This document shows positions 12,424 through 25,607 of a stretch of 64,000 bases of DNA, piece by piece (the first letter of the stretch is position 1; each line of letters opens with the position of its first letter). The translations under genes and the position numbers were made by a program. The notes under the pieces were generated by a model that did not search any database, was not told the origin of the DNA, and saw nothing but the letters and a program-made list of their open reading frames with translations. The stretch is from Mantis religiosa (Eukaryota > Arthropoda > Insecta > Mantodea > Mantidae): positions 63,962,934 through 64,026,933 of the forward strand of contig CM060947.1 of assembly GCA_030765055.1 (NCBI GenBank), written 5' to 3'.

Positions 12424-13204
12424 GTAAGTAAAATTCTGGAATTTCTTATTAAAGAGTCAAGATATCAGTAGAATTAGGACAGTGGCCCAAGGAAGCATGT
12501 GAACGGGCGTACCTATGTAAATGGTATGTAAAATTTTATCTTTGAATTTTCTCGTAAACTTCTTTCGAGAATTTGCCCCTTTAAAAGCATGCTCTGCATA
12601 TTGCAGTTTTCCAGTGTCTTTTTAATTTTCTTTGAATATTTACTAAGAGCATAGAAGACATCTTTTTTGTAACATGATATAATTATGATTTTAAGGTTTT
12701 AAAAGTTTTAATATTCGTACATTTATGCGTTTTGGAAGATTAAAATTTTATTTGATGGCACTTTTTTCAAGAAACACTTTAAATTAACACTTAACTTTAT
12801 CCACATTTTAAATAACATGGTTTAATCGCAAGAGATTTCTTCAGGAGAAAATTAACTTGGAATGCTGAATCAGAGTTTCAGCTTTGTAACTTGGGGCCTA
12901 AATATGGCTGAGTGGAAGAGCACTATTCAAATTATTTTACTAAGAAGTTAGTAATACAGGGCCAGCTACACTAAGCTTATATTATAACAATATAGAATAT
13001 GTTTGTGATAAAATATTCAGCTAAATAGAAGAAATCAGTGTGTGTTAGTATTACTCATTTGAGTACCGAGCATAGCAGCTACAACATAACATTTTTGTAG
13101 TTAAGTGTTTAAATAATAATAACAAAAAATCCAAACTTAATCGATTTGCTTATATTTGAAGCCAATTTTGTGCTTTTGTTCTTCTTGTCTTCTTGTTTTC
13201 TGAT
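12424..13204. other. Spacer or intron, nothing recognised
   Basis: AT-rich, no repeat or coding signal that I can support. Confidence 0.5.
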
Positions 13205-13214
13205 GTCCTGAGAT

Positions 13215-13453
13215 GCCTACCTCGGTAGCGTGGTGGTAGCATGTCTGCCTCACGTTCAAGGGGTCCCGAGTTCGAATCTCGGTCAGGGTGAGTTACCTGG
13301 ATAAGGTTCTTTCCGAGGTTTTCCCTTATCCCGAAAGACGAATGTCGGTTAACTCTAAGCTCTATGGACCCCGGGCTCATTTGAGCATTTCACCCATTCC
13401 ATTCATGGTCCAATATGACTTAACGTTGGAGGACGTAAATTACAAATAAAAAA
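13215..13453 (+). repeat. SINE-A, complete copy with target duplication
   Basis: Reference copy of the commonest SINE in the window. The head resembles tRNA-Val(CAC): A-box 'TAGCGTGGTGG', anticodon-loop-like 'CTGCCTCACGTT', and B-box 'GTTCGAATCTC' at about 13270-13281. A tRNA-unrelated body follows ('TTATCCCGAAAGACGAATG'), ending in an A-rich tail (ACAAATAAAAAA). It is flanked by a 10-bp target duplication GTCCTGAGAT at 13205-13214 and 13454-13463. SINEs are mobilised by LINE machinery; the intact duplication implies a fairly young insertion. Confidence 0.92.
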
Positions 13454-13656
13454 GTCCTGAGATTATGAGATTATTCTGTAACGTCTAATATATGAATATT
13501 TTATTTTAGGACATTATTAATTAATTTACTTATTACATATATATGAAGAGAGAAGGCACGCTATCGTACAGAGCACATTAATGTTGTGTTTTAACAATTA
13601 AATACTATTAGTAATCAAGAATACTTGTTAAAGATGCAATGAATGTATGAATGTAT

Positions 13657-14116
13657 TGTGACTTTGTGGGTCCGTAGAATTTAAAGTCCTAGTTGTAGAA
13701 ATTTAAAACGTTCTTTATTTACGTAGAAATACTCACAGTAGCAAGTTACAGCAGAATTTGTCACATACACATTCACAATCTACCAAGGTCGATGAATACT
13801 CAAACAGCGTTCAGATTACATCACTTTACAATATCAGCTCTCGTTACAGCAGCACTTTATAGCTGTTTATTCTGTTACGACTGATTCTGCTCCCTTAAAT
13901 ACCTCACTATAATTTCTGAAGTGTTCTAAAACAAACCAGAAACCGAAAAATCTCTGTCAATCAAGAAGTCACTAGTAATTTCCATTTACCTCACTTATTT
14001 GTCGCTAATTAGCTCCGGCGCCATGTTTATCTGCTTATGCAAGCTCTTTATCTCCGTGAAACACTTACCGTCTTTTGTCTATTTGCGCCAAAACTTCTAT
14101 GTCCGTCGCCACGACA
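13657..14116 (-). mobile_element. Solo LTR of a retrotransposon
   Basis: A 460-bp unit starting TGTGACTTTG and ending CACGACA, flanked by a perfect 4-bp duplication GTAT (13653-13656 and 14117-14120). Read on the minus strand it has a TATA-like CTATAAAG at 13855-13862 and a polyadenylation signal AATAAA at 13714-13719, about 60 bases before the LTR end. The minus-strand 3' end (FACE: AGAAATTTAAAAC...TTTATT and GTAGAAT...CCCACAAAGTCACA) matches the 3' ends of the LTRs at 49935-50451 and 51060-51500. No primer-binding site or internal region adjoins it, so it is probably a recombination product. Confidence 0.8.
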
Positions 14117-14120
14117 GTAT

Positions 14121-15179
14121 GAATGTGTGAACGAAAGAATGAATGTTTGCATGAGGGAATGAGTGTCGAAAAGTTGGGATAAGGGTAATTTTTTTAGTTT
14201 TATTAATAAATGAAATAGAGGATTTGTCACTTTGTTGTCAGATATATTCAATTGATTTTCAAGAATATTTCTTACTCTTCGAAATGCAGGTCACTCAAAA
14301 ATCGGCACAGAACTATTTTAGGGAATCCACAGAATTATGAACGACCATCTGTGTCATTGGTCTTAAATCCCTCGAAATATGTCTCAAACTTGCCCCTGAC
14401 ACACTGAAATTAGTAAGCATTAAGTTCGATAAGAATATTTTGCTCTAGAGTTGACGCTAGATTTTAGAGAAAAAAAAAAACAAACTTTTCACGTATCGTG
14501 TCCTTTCATGGTTACGGTCCAGATGTTCCGAGGAGAGTCATGTTGTTTCTAACTTTCCTTTCAACTAACAGAGGAGCAGTATCATATGAAACTTCCATTG
14601 TAGATTTTGCAGCTGCTTTTGCTAGTAGGCCTACTTTCTCATTCCCGAGCTGCACGTCCCCTGAAAAGACAGGCGTGAAATTTGTATTGAACTATTGATC
14701 TTATATCACTGATTATTGGGATTGTGCTGTACTTATCATTTATTGAGTTCAACGCTGCTCGTAAATCGCTGCATAATTTTGAACTTTTGTTGGTATCTTT
14801 TAACTGCTGAATTAATGACACAAAGTTCAACAGGAGAGGTAGAAGAAGTAAAACCGTTTGTGCACATTAGCATATTGTTTTTCTATTTAAATTTTCTCTC
14901 TTCCTGTTTCAATCAGTCTTACAATGCTTAGTCATTTATGATTCTGTTCAACTCATCTTTTATTTTCATTTGTTTTACTACGTCATGTTATGTACAAGTC
15001 AATTAGGAATTAATTTATATCTAGCTTTAGGCAATAAGAGACAATGGAATATCTTAACTAGGTAGTATGAATCATGCGATAGCAGCTGGTTTCGCTTTGC
15101 TGCTATGAATACTTGCCATGACGATCTAATTATTATATGATGGACTGTGGAACAGTCGGAGGTTTAAGAAATGACCAGC
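14121..15179. other. Spacer with a weak repeat
   Basis: No gene recognised. About 15013-15110 resembles 60995-61095 ('tttatatctagctttag' and a later 'agctggtt.cgctttg'), so it is probably part of a dispersed repeat of unknown type. Confidence 0.4.
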
Positions 15180-15760
15180 CATCGGATCACATACACCTTT
15201 AAAGGGATATGAAGTTTACGAGTCTCGCAGTATGTAACTGCTGGCGTCAGTCCCGGGGACTACCGCAGGGATAGTTCGGTTCGCAACGAGTACCTTTAGT
15301 TTCATTACAACTACTGCTTACCTCGCAGGTATATCTGCCTTCCAGGGAGTGCAACGTGTTTGACACAACAATTATTGGGCAATCCCCATTTTATAAATCA
15401 AAAGTTTTGGGTACTATCAACAGCCATTAAACAGCTTGAAGAATGTAGGAGGAAGGTGTCAAGGATGTGCCTGCAAAAATTAACTATATACAGAATGCAT
15501 CAGCTATCAAACGAATAAAAATGTCCAGCAATCTACATAAAGATACTGGATTTTCAGTGCTGTGTAATATAGGAAATAAACTAAGTCTCGGACAAACATA
15601 TGAAAATGATTTGTTCTACTCATATGCACCATTAACGGCATGTGACATTGAACGAACTTTCTCCCAATATTTTTATATTATTTCAGCGCCAGGCACAGAA
15701 AATTCACATTCGACAATTTACGAATGTACATGGTGTTGGCTGTAATTCCCGCATCGAAAG
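15180..15760 (+). pseudogene. CGGBP1/hAT-like transposase C-terminal remnant
   Basis: One of two copies here of an element whose product ends in the hAT C-terminal dimerisation motif. Visible segments: 'KFWVLSTAIKQLEECR' (~15400-15450), 'DTGFSVLCNIGNKLSLG' (~15545-15595) and 'PLTACDIERTFSQYF' (~15630-15675), which corresponds to the family's (V/I)ERSFS motif. Frameshifts, an early stop region and a degraded tail show that it is dead. The same sequence occurs at 27170-27696, continuing at 32658-32790. CGGBP1-like genes derive from hAT transposases; which of the two this represents cannot be settled without a search. Confidence 0.6.
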
Positions 15761-15879
15761 CATGTGGTTAACAGAAGTGGTTAAGGTAGTTTTCTCATGT
15801 GTATATGAGAACTCCTAAGTGGTTTACCGGGATAAACACGAGTCAATTGGAGAATTTAATGTCATGTCAGCACGTTAGC

Positions 15880-15995
15880 CATAGTAGCTCAAGGGTTAGA
15901 GGGGCTTGACGGCAACCAGAAGATACGTGGCTCAAATCCCGGCTATGGCATTGAATTTTTCAGTCTGACTCTACCTTTACATACTTTAGCCTACA
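15880..15995 (+). repeat. SINE-E (tRNA-derived) copy 1
   Basis: tRNA-like head: 'AGCCATAGTAGCTCAAGGG' then the B-box-like 'GGCTCAAATCCCGGCTATGG', followed by 'CATTGAATTTTTCAGTCTGA'. The same arrangement, including the 'GGCATTCAATTTTTTAGTCT' tail segment, is found at 57600-57715. This defines a second SINE family distinct from SINE-A. Confidence 0.6.
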
Positions 15996-18446
15996 CACGG
16001 CCAGTGTGAAAGAACAATTAATTTCCAATCCTTATTAATTATTTATAAATTATATTAGCATTATTTACCTTTTTCCTATTAAATCATGCGCTCATTGAAG
16101 CCACTCATATCGGAATCAGGTAAGAAGCTTCATTGGAACCGGACTTCCAAAGCTGTAGTGAAAGCATAGGCAGATGTTCATTGTTTGGCATAGGCTAGGT
16201 CAACAAAAGAGCGAATAATATAGTCATCGACAGGAAAACAAATGAAGTTCCATTGGTTCACTTTGGAAACAGAGCATTCAGTTCAAAGAAATAATGAAAA
16301 TATCTCAATTTAAAAATCATGCGTACTTCGTTTAAATGAGAGATAAAACAGTCCACTTTATGAATGGGAACCAAGGAATCTTTCTTTTGGTGCTAGTGGA
16401 AATTCTTTAAAATTTCTAAACCATTTTCTGGGGATAAAATTTAAAGTTGAAGATATTAACAAACAAATGGGCTTAAATATTTTGAGAACGTCTTGTGCTT
16501 TATTCGCAAAATTTTGTACAATAAGACATAGTTTTTATAGCGTGACTTTAGGCCTGTAATATTAATATCATTAAAGATTTTGAATTTGTTATTTATTTTG
16601 TTAGGAGAGGCGTTGCCATTTGGTTCTTATTTATGTTTTGTGATACATATACTGTTTCGTTTTTGTAAGTTTATAGTTATAATGTGGTCAGGCCTCTGTG
16701 ATCAGTCATGAATGTTCCACTTCCTTTTTTCCGAAATAAATAAAAAGCTGCTGACAACTAATTTTAGGAATATAAACAAAATATATATTCCAGTCATTTC
16801 ACACATTGAGAAGATATAAACTTATTAGGAGAGGATTTGAGGCTCCATAATTCCATAAAAGGTTGTGATTTAGAGGCTTAGATGTATATACATTTTTTAC
16901 AGAAAATTGTAGATGTATGTTAAGTCAAGTTTAGAAGTCTACGACCTTGAAGTAACTGGTAAGTCATATTTAAAACTCTCTTTAAGTAATTCAATAGCAA
17001 CTGCTACTGCCGAAAGGACGGTTAAGTCCCTGGGATTATCTGAATACATAAACATTTGTGAACCATTGTAGGTTTCTATTTCAAACACTTTGGGGAAAAT
17101 AAAGATTTGGGATATTCACATTCCCTCTTGGTTTACCTGAGTCTCGTAAATAATGGAGTATCTGTCATTCAGAGAAGAGCAGCTCAATTGGCTCGATAGC
17201 ATTTGTCTCTTACGTAGGAGGTGAGGGGAGAAGAGGTTCCTTCCGGCGTATCCTTATCCTGATAAAATAAATGCCAAACAGCCTAACGTACTAAAGGGTA
17301 TTTTTCTTCCTCCTTTTTTCGTTTTCATTCACTGGATATCCTGGCGGTTAACTGAATATTAAACTACAAAAACGCATTTGCCATAAAAAGATTCAGCAGA
17401 GAGAACATTCGATTGTTCGCACAAAGCTCTGTAAACACATGTAATCTGCTTTCCTGTTTTATCTCAGAATTTCACAGCTATATATTTAGATTTTATTTAA
17501 GCACTACTTCTATCATTCGACATTTAGAACTGGATTTCTATCTACATACATTTAGAAAAAGTACACTTAAAACCTCATTTTATACTTTAAATGTTATTAC
17601 TTTTGTCACATTTGTAATATATACACTTGCAACATGTATTAAAAAGTCATAACAGACCAAAATAGATCCCGAACACTGGATATAAAGTTGTTGGCCTCAT
17701 TGTTATGAATGTCCAATTTCTGTACAGAACGATTATGCTACGTAGCCTAAAATTTCTCTGTATCATTATAAATGTAAAGTAAGCGGCAACAGCATAATGA
17801 ATAGAGAGAGAGAACAATAGTGACAGGAAATCAAATATAAATAACCATAAATAATGTAAGTAATTCAAGTTGTATACTGTACGTAGGTATGTAAAAAGGA
17901 ACATTAAAAGAAAACACAACATAAGCTATTAGAATTTTCCAAAGGCCAACTCTTGCGCATGTGCCCCATTATTGCGCTTTGTGGTAACATTTGCTGACAT
18001 TTTTTTTTGTTCTGTAGACATGGATATCGGCAAACTGTTCCTAAAAGGTAAACACCCCGGAATAATAAAATCTTTTTAAACCACTTGTCAAACTATAAAA
18101 ACACTTTAGTTCCACTTACATTTAAAATTAGGACATGTTTCAAGCACCACGCGTCCCCATCATCAGCTGATGTTTGACTAGTTCTTCAGGTGACCGCCTC
18201 CCTCTCCTGGCGCTGTTTTTAACGAATTGAATGGCGTCATCCACTATTGGTATTTCGAAATTAATGGGACTCTATTCTTAAAAATGTGCATATTTTCCCA
18301 AACTGTTAATTACCAATACTCTTTTGCTGGTACCAAAGGTTTGATTTCTTCAGAAATATTATGATCTTTTGCCCAAAAATGATGGGCTATGACTGATTTA
18401 TGTCTGTTTGTATTTTATGCATCTCATAATGTATCCTGCAATAAAC
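15996..18446. other. Spacer, nothing recognised
   Basis: AT-rich. A possible tRNA-like segment around 17180-17250 ('GCAGCTCAATTGGCTCGATA') is too decayed to call. The frames at 17413-17652 and 17647-17922 are hydrophobic and AT-driven. Confidence 0.45.
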
Positions 18447-18540
18447 TTTATCCAGGTAACTCACCCTGACCGAGACTCGAACTCGGGACCTCTTGAACGT
18501 GAGGCAGGTATGCTACCACCACGCTACCGAGGATGGCATT
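18447..18540 (-). repeat. SINE-A, truncated to tRNA-like head
   Basis: Reverse-strand copy containing only the head and a short part of the body: 'TGACCGAGACTCGAACTCGG' (complement of the B-box region) and 'GCTACCACCACGCTACCGAG' (complement of the A-box region). The 3' body is lost. Confidence 0.85.
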
Positions 18541-19227
18541 GATAATTGGGTAGAGGTGGTTCCGTTCCACGTTTGCAATTAGGCGAAGGTAGTGCAGTAG
18601 CGGGCGGGTTGAGCTTTTTGACTTTACTCTGTAACTGTGGTGGTTAATCCGAATCTTGCTGTATTATTCTCTTACCTCAAGACATATTTTATAGATAGTA
18701 TAATGCAATTGTTTTTATTTATAGTACTTTATGACACCAAAAGTAAAAATATAGAATTATAAGGCTTGTAGAAAGTGTCTTGCAGTATCGGCCACTGCCT
18801 TTTCAGTTACAATATAGATTGTCAGTGACACATTGCACTGTCACATATAGAACAATAGTAGAATACAAAAGCATGGGAACTTATTGTCACTATTTCTGCT
18901 CAGTTCATAGACCTTTAGTTCACTGGTTTATAGAGATCGGAAATGTAGCGATATCTTCCGTGCGCTAAGAGCTACACTAACCACCATCAAGCACTCAGCA
19001 GACAAACAGCTGAAGAGAGCAAGAAGATATCCGACTATAGCGCACATGGATGCACAAGCTTGCTACTGCTTACTGGAAATTCTGTCACATGAAGGCGAGA
19101 AGGAAAATCACAGTTGGCCGGTATTGCATGCCGGCCGATACTGCATGACTCTCCCCTACTTGATAGTTTTTTTATTACGTCCTCTAACCGCCTAGGTCAC
19201 ATCGGACAACGAATGAAATGGGCCAAG

Positions 19228-19372
19228 TAATGTTCAAATAAACCCAGGTCCATATAGCTCAAGAGTTACCCGACATTCATATTTCAGTATAAGGGAAAAC
19301 CACAGTAAAACCTTATCCAGATAATTCACTTTGACCGAGGTTGGAACTCGAGATATATTGCACGTGAGGTTC
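19228..19372 (-). repeat. SINE-A, diverged partial copy
   Basis: Recognisable by 'gagttacccgacattc', 'ataagggaaaacc' and 'accttatccag'. The head is heavily mutated after 'TTCACTTTGACCGAGGTTGG'. Older than the 13.2 kb copy. Confidence 0.75.
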
Positions 19373-19697
19373 AAGCTTTAGCTTTCTAAGCGTTTCACGC
19401 TTTTTAAATGTCGGGATTTTACAACTAAATGTCGTATATGTGTAGTATGAAACGATGTTTTGCACTGGGAAGTGCTACTTGAAAGCAGAACTTACAGAAT
19501 AAATTTTACTGGCTGGCTTGATACTAGTTAATCTTATAAGTTTGCTACAACCTTTTTTTAATGCAAAAATTGATTTACATATATGGACGCTCTTTAAATG
19601 ATGTGGATCGCCGCGTCTCATTCTATAATGGGTGTGAAATAACGCTTTATTTTGTTCAAAAGTCTCTATCAGGTTGAGGTTCTTTTACATCGTTTTC

Positions 19698-19752
19698 CGC
19701 TGGATTTGAACCTACAACCTTGGAGGGCCAGGACTACTATGATGCCCCTAAG
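19698..19752 (-). repeat. tRNA-like fragment
   Basis: The minus strand reads 'AGGGGCATCATAGTAGTCC' and then a good B-box, 'GTAGGTTCAAATCCAGCGG'. No closed acceptor stem. Probably a SINE head or a tRNA relic. Confidence 0.4.
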
Positions 19753-19964
19753 AGGAAGACAGTGTAGTATGGAATTGTTGAGGCTTGAATGGTTCCCCAT
19801 ACAGATTTGTGGACCTGCCGGATTATAGCCTAGAAGTGTTCTGGAGCAGTAATTGTGTAAATGTTGACCCAGATATACTTACAGCAGTTTGGGAAACTTA
19901 ATAATTTGTGCGAATGAAATGAAATTTTTGTTATATGCAGGATGATGTGTGACAAGTAGGCAGT

Positions 19965-20060
19965 GGAATGATCAAGAGGTTAGACTGTCACCTCTGTGAT
20001 CGTAGTTCGATCACATGTAATCGAATGGATGTTTGGAAGTTTGGTTTTGTCCGCTATTCA
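19965..20060 (+). repeat. tRNA-like SINE head
   Basis: 'GTGGAATGATCAAGAGGTTA' (A-box-like) is followed by 'CGTAGTTCGATCACATG' (B-box-like) at an appropriate spacing. No other copy was found in the window. Confidence 0.4.
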
Positions 20061-20880
20061 TTTCACCTATTTGAAGCTGATATTCTTAAAGCTATGTGAC
20101 ATAAATTTGAAGTGTTGAAGATCTCTGCTGATAATTCCGCTTATCTCCTCGAAACTTAGGTTAGGGTATGCGTGGGTGTGTATCATTCATTGAAGGGATA
20201 ACACTGATTCTGAGTATGAAACATTGGCGGAGAAGCTGCCGACCAATAGAAACTACGATATAAATATCCAGTGTTAAATAATTTAATTCCTGTAATAATT
20301 ATTTATCTCAAAATAGTTTGTGGCAATATTCTGACTCAAGACGTCTCTACGGCAACAGCAGGCGGTTTTGTCATTTAGGCAGGAATGATGCCCAAAGCGC
20401 CTCACGTTTCCTCAGGTCTTGTGCGTTTGCTTTGCAAAAGTTATTTTATCCTAAGTTTTCATTATTCATGTCTTACTAGTTTTCTCAACGTTTTAGTTGG
20501 AGCAAAGTCTTCAAGCGATCTCCATGTGTTCGCAGTTTTCCACCAGTTTTTTAATCTATCGTGTGCCCTAGCTATACGCAGTTTTGTGCCCGCTTATGAG
20601 CCTTTCGACTTTCTGTGTGTTTTATACTATAGCATTATTTGTCCTTTGCAATTAAAAAAATAAATTCTGCTTTATTTTTGTCTCGGCTTCTTGAAGCTAC
20701 ACCAAGACCTATTTTTACAATATTAATTATTTTCTTATTTACAATACAATTTTATATTAAGACAAATGGTTTTTGCAGATACATGTTAGAATAACGTTAC
20801 AAAAACTAACCTAACTAGCTGCTATCAGTAGCTTGACATTTGCAAGGTAAACTAAACAGAAAAGTTATGTAGAGAGAATT

Positions 20881-22010
20881 TTTACAAACTTTTATTTATT
20901 AAATCTCGCGTTACTATCCTATTACGTTGTCTAAGTCTCTCGGATCTTCTAATTTGTAGTGACTGATTTCGAACGCCGGCATGTAGTAGCTGGTTATTAT
21001 GTCCCCTTATACCTTGTTTATATTTCTCCATAATTATAGTGGAAAATTTCCCTTCTGCCGTATCAAGCATTTTGAAGTCATTTGTGTTTCTAACTACGTC
21101 CCAAACATATTTAATTTCTAGTATTGCCCGCCTCGGTAGCGTGGTGGTAGAGTGTCTGCCTCACGTTCAAGAGGTCCCGAGGTCGAATCTTGGTCAGGGT
21201 GAGTTATCTGGATAAGGTTTCTCCGGGGTTTTCCCTTATCCGAAAGACGAATGTCGGGTGACTCTAAGATCTATGGACCCCGGACTCATTTGAGAATCAT
21301 TTCACCCATTTCATTCATCGTCCGATATGACTTAACGTTAGAGAGCGTAAAATAAAAAAAAAACCGTTCTAGCTGTTTCCTTTCCTCGTGTAAAATATCA
21401 TTATATTTATGACATTCAAATAGGGCGTGTTCTGGAGTGTCTTCTAAATTACATCGATTACAATTACTGATGTCAGACCTTCCTATTTTCTTAAAGTACA
21501 CATTATATGGTCCATGTTCCGTTAAGTATTGGATACCTAATCTTGTTGGTACTATATCTTTTAATTTTAATCTTTCATTTATATTGGGATATAAACTATA
21601 AGTTCTTCTTCCTTGAAGTGATGTATCCCATCAATCTCTTAAAAGCTTCCTATTGGTTTCCGCTTTATTCCTAAAATATTCACCTATAACATGTTTAATT
21701 TTTAAGAATTTTTTTTCTTTTCAGCCAATAATTTGCTGCTCTCTGTTTTATTACTAGGTATATAGGCCAAATTGCCAAACATTCTAAAATAGCTAAAGTT
21801 GGTGTTGTTGCTGCCACTCCTAAGCATCTTATTAAAGCTTGTCTTTGCACACTGCTACTTATTTTAATATACTTCTGATATTTTAATCGTTAAAATCCTT
21901 TGCAATGCAGTCTATTGAACATGTCAGAGTTTTATAGTTCACATTTTGTCTTTTAACATTTTGCTAGCTATATTATCCTAAATTGGGTGCAAGCCAATAG
22001 TCTCATTTGA
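20881..22010 (-). pseudogene. R1-like LINE, 3' end of ORF2, split by a SINE
   Basis: Read downward from about 22000. It carries the C-terminal region of a non-LTR retrotransposon ORF2: 'SSVQRQALIRCLGVAATPT' (~21860-21810), 'LKLKDIVPTRLGIQYLTEHG' (~21560-21510), then a zinc-knuckle 'CNRCNLEDTPEHALFEC' (CX2CX7HX4C, ~21460-21410), continuing beyond the SINE insertion as 'IKYVWDVVRNTNDFKMLD' (~21110-21060) to a stop at 20881. The knuckle after an RNase H/tether region is typical of R1/I-type LINEs. The copy is 5'-truncated: no RT core is seen. Apart from the SINE and a few lesions the frame is surprisingly intact, which suggests moderate age. Confidence 0.75.
21122..21366 (+). repeat. SINE-A inserted in the R1-like LINE
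   Basis: Full-length SINE-A with tRNA-like head (21125-21200) and an A-rich tail at 21350-21363. A 6-bp duplication TTCTAG lies at 21116-21121 and 21367-21372. On the LINE's strand this is the codon pair CTA-GAA, and the LINE frame is continuous across the two flanks when one copy of the duplication is disregarded. That fixes the order: LINE first, SINE later. Confidence 0.9.
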
Positions 22011-24114
22011 AAAGAAGAAGAGGGGTAATTTTATTCAGGTGGCAAGGTACTCGAGCATTCAAAATTATATGAAAGGTTTTGTTCGTAAAAATTAACCATT
22101 CTTATATAACAAATTGAAATATTCGTAGGGATATTCTTTGACGTGTGTAATACACTGTCTCATATAACCCTATCGTACTATACTGTCACTATATGTCTAC
22201 CATAAACATGTCAATTAGTGTTCTGAAAATAAATTAAAAGGAGCCTTGTAGGCGTAGCACACCTGTCACTTTTGTTCGAGACCTTAAATCCAAGTTTCCA
22301 ACTTTTATCGTGATCAAAGCGATCTTACTCTAACTCAGCATTTAGTTACAGGAAACTTCGGTGATATCAATGCGACGTATTTCCCAATACCACAAATTTG
22401 AAGATTTTAAATATCTCCTCTCCCTCTATGGGTGAGAATATCATATATATGTACCTCGTAGTTGTAGTTAAGTGAAGAAAATATCTAATCCAGATTCTAA
22501 ATATATCGGGAGCTCATTTCCACCTATTTTGTCAGCTTTGCTCTTCCATAAACTTTTTAAAGTATACAAACGTCTTTATTCCTTACACTACCTTTGAATA
22601 AACAATAAAATAAGTATTATAGTAATACTATAGCCTATAGAAAGCATGGCAGGAGCAAGACATTTGTATTCATTTTAGGTATAATAAATTTACTGCAAAA
22701 TATTTAACAGTGGAGAAAACTGAATACTGAAAAGACAAAATTTCCCCATAATGGAAGGTTAAGCAAAAGTCATACAAACTCCATTTGTGATGATGTCATA
22801 TCTCCAATGGCATTAGTATAAGTAAAATGACGCATTAAAGGATTTAAGACTATATTTATACCATGAAATACGGAGTAAATATCAATAAAATCTAAGCATT
22901 CGTAATCCTGAGATGGAAGTGTGTATTGAAATGAGTACTATATACATGTAAGTTGGGTTAGAAGTTATGCAGGAAAGTTGATAAACCAAAATCTATCCAT
23001 AGAACATTAAACATTCGAGAAAATGCTTTAAAAACATTGTTTACATCTGTTTAAACAACTTCTGAAAACTTTTTCTGTTCTTTTCATTGCTTTGCATGAA
23101 AGTTGGAGTATTAATGTACATAAAACAAAAGAATTTTCAAAAGCATTCACTTCTTATAATCAAAGCACAAGAGTTAAGTCAGCAAGAAAGATCATGCAAA
23201 TGTTTCTTGGTATTTGGATTTGTTGATTTGGCAAACAAATCTTTACTAGCCGAACGTATATTGCGGAGAAACATTGTGTTATCTGAAAAATAAACTCCAA
23301 AAGTTCCGCATTTTGTGATGTAAAGAGGCTTGTTTATTCCCCTACTAATTACAAATATCGCACACCTCCGCATTGAACGGCTAAATGAAACCATTGTTCC
23401 TCCTAACGGGCATTTCCCAACCCATGCCAATACCTTCCCCAAAAATATTTTGTAAATCTATCCCTCTAGGTGTATAAAGAGCTCCTTCGTCCCTTAAAAG
23501 GCAGGCTATGAACTCGAATGCGTATAAACGTTTCGATGTGAGAAACAGTGATTTATGTTCACAGTGAAATGTTAAAATGGGCAGTCACCTTAGGCCGAAA
23601 GGGTTTGCGTAGGAAATGAAGGTAAGTAGAACTTCTAATACATTAAAAGCGATATGTATTATCTTCAAAAGACAAGTTAAAAATAGTTTTCAGTACCCAT
23701 TAAAACAAAACAAAGCGACACACGCACACACACAAAATAATTTTCCTAAAATATTTATAACATAATGCAATTTTTGCAGCACCTTATTTGCTGTTGAACA
23801 TGAAGTAATTTAAATATAAAGATACCATTGAAATATGTGTATCCTGAAAAATAATTAATTTCTTCAAGCTTCTTCTTCACCAGAAGATAGTGAATGCATG
23901 TATGATACGTCGTAATGTGAACACAGGTATTGTTACAAAGTTACAGAAAAATGATATAGAATAGAAATTTCCTGTCCCAGTGTGTTTTAGGGAAAACAAG
24001 GTTAATTACAAATTAGACGCACAATAATTTAATATTCCTTGAATATAACCATGTATAAAAGGGATCAACGGAAACATGTTGCTACATAATGCAATTTTAT
24101 ATGATTCAGGATTA
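22011..24114. other. Spacer, nothing recognised
   Basis: AT-rich DNA. Frames at 23087-23293 and 23179-23442 overlap on opposite strands and show no domain. Small CA-rich patch near 23720-23735. Confidence 0.5.
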
Positions 24115-25345
<1,231 letters not shown>

Positions 25346-25354
25346 TTTACCTAC

Positions 25355-25607
25355 AATTGGTAAACCGCCCGTTGCCTGGCATGAGAGTGAGATAAGTAGA
25401 TGCCAAAATGTGGGTGAAATGAATGAAAGGAACGGTGACAGTGGAATAATTGGTGGAATGATGGCGAGTGAAACCGAAGGTTTCGGAGAAAAGCCGCCCG
25501 TGCACCGTGCTGTCCATCAAAAGTCCCACCTGGTCACCTGGGACCGAACTGCCATGCTGAGAGTCAACGGGGTCTGACCGTTTGGCAACTGCGTGGCCCA
25601 ATAGAAA
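25355..25607 (-). repeat. SINE-B copy
   Basis: Reverse-strand copy of the family at 8636-8910. The minus strand reads a tRNA-like head near 25600-25530 ('GGCCACGCAGTTGCCAAACG', B-box-like 'GTTCGGTCCCAGGTGACC') and then 'TTCTCCGAAACCTTCGG' with 'CCATCATTCCACC'. It abuts the polypyrimidine tract. Confidence 0.7.

Noticed and set aside
18137..18166. Hammerhead-like CTGATGA…GAAAC on the minus strand
   Set aside because: The core boxes are present, but the cleavage position would be G (ATG), stem I does not pair, and stem II has a mismatch. It may be a decayed Penelope terminal-repeat piece, but this cannot be supported.
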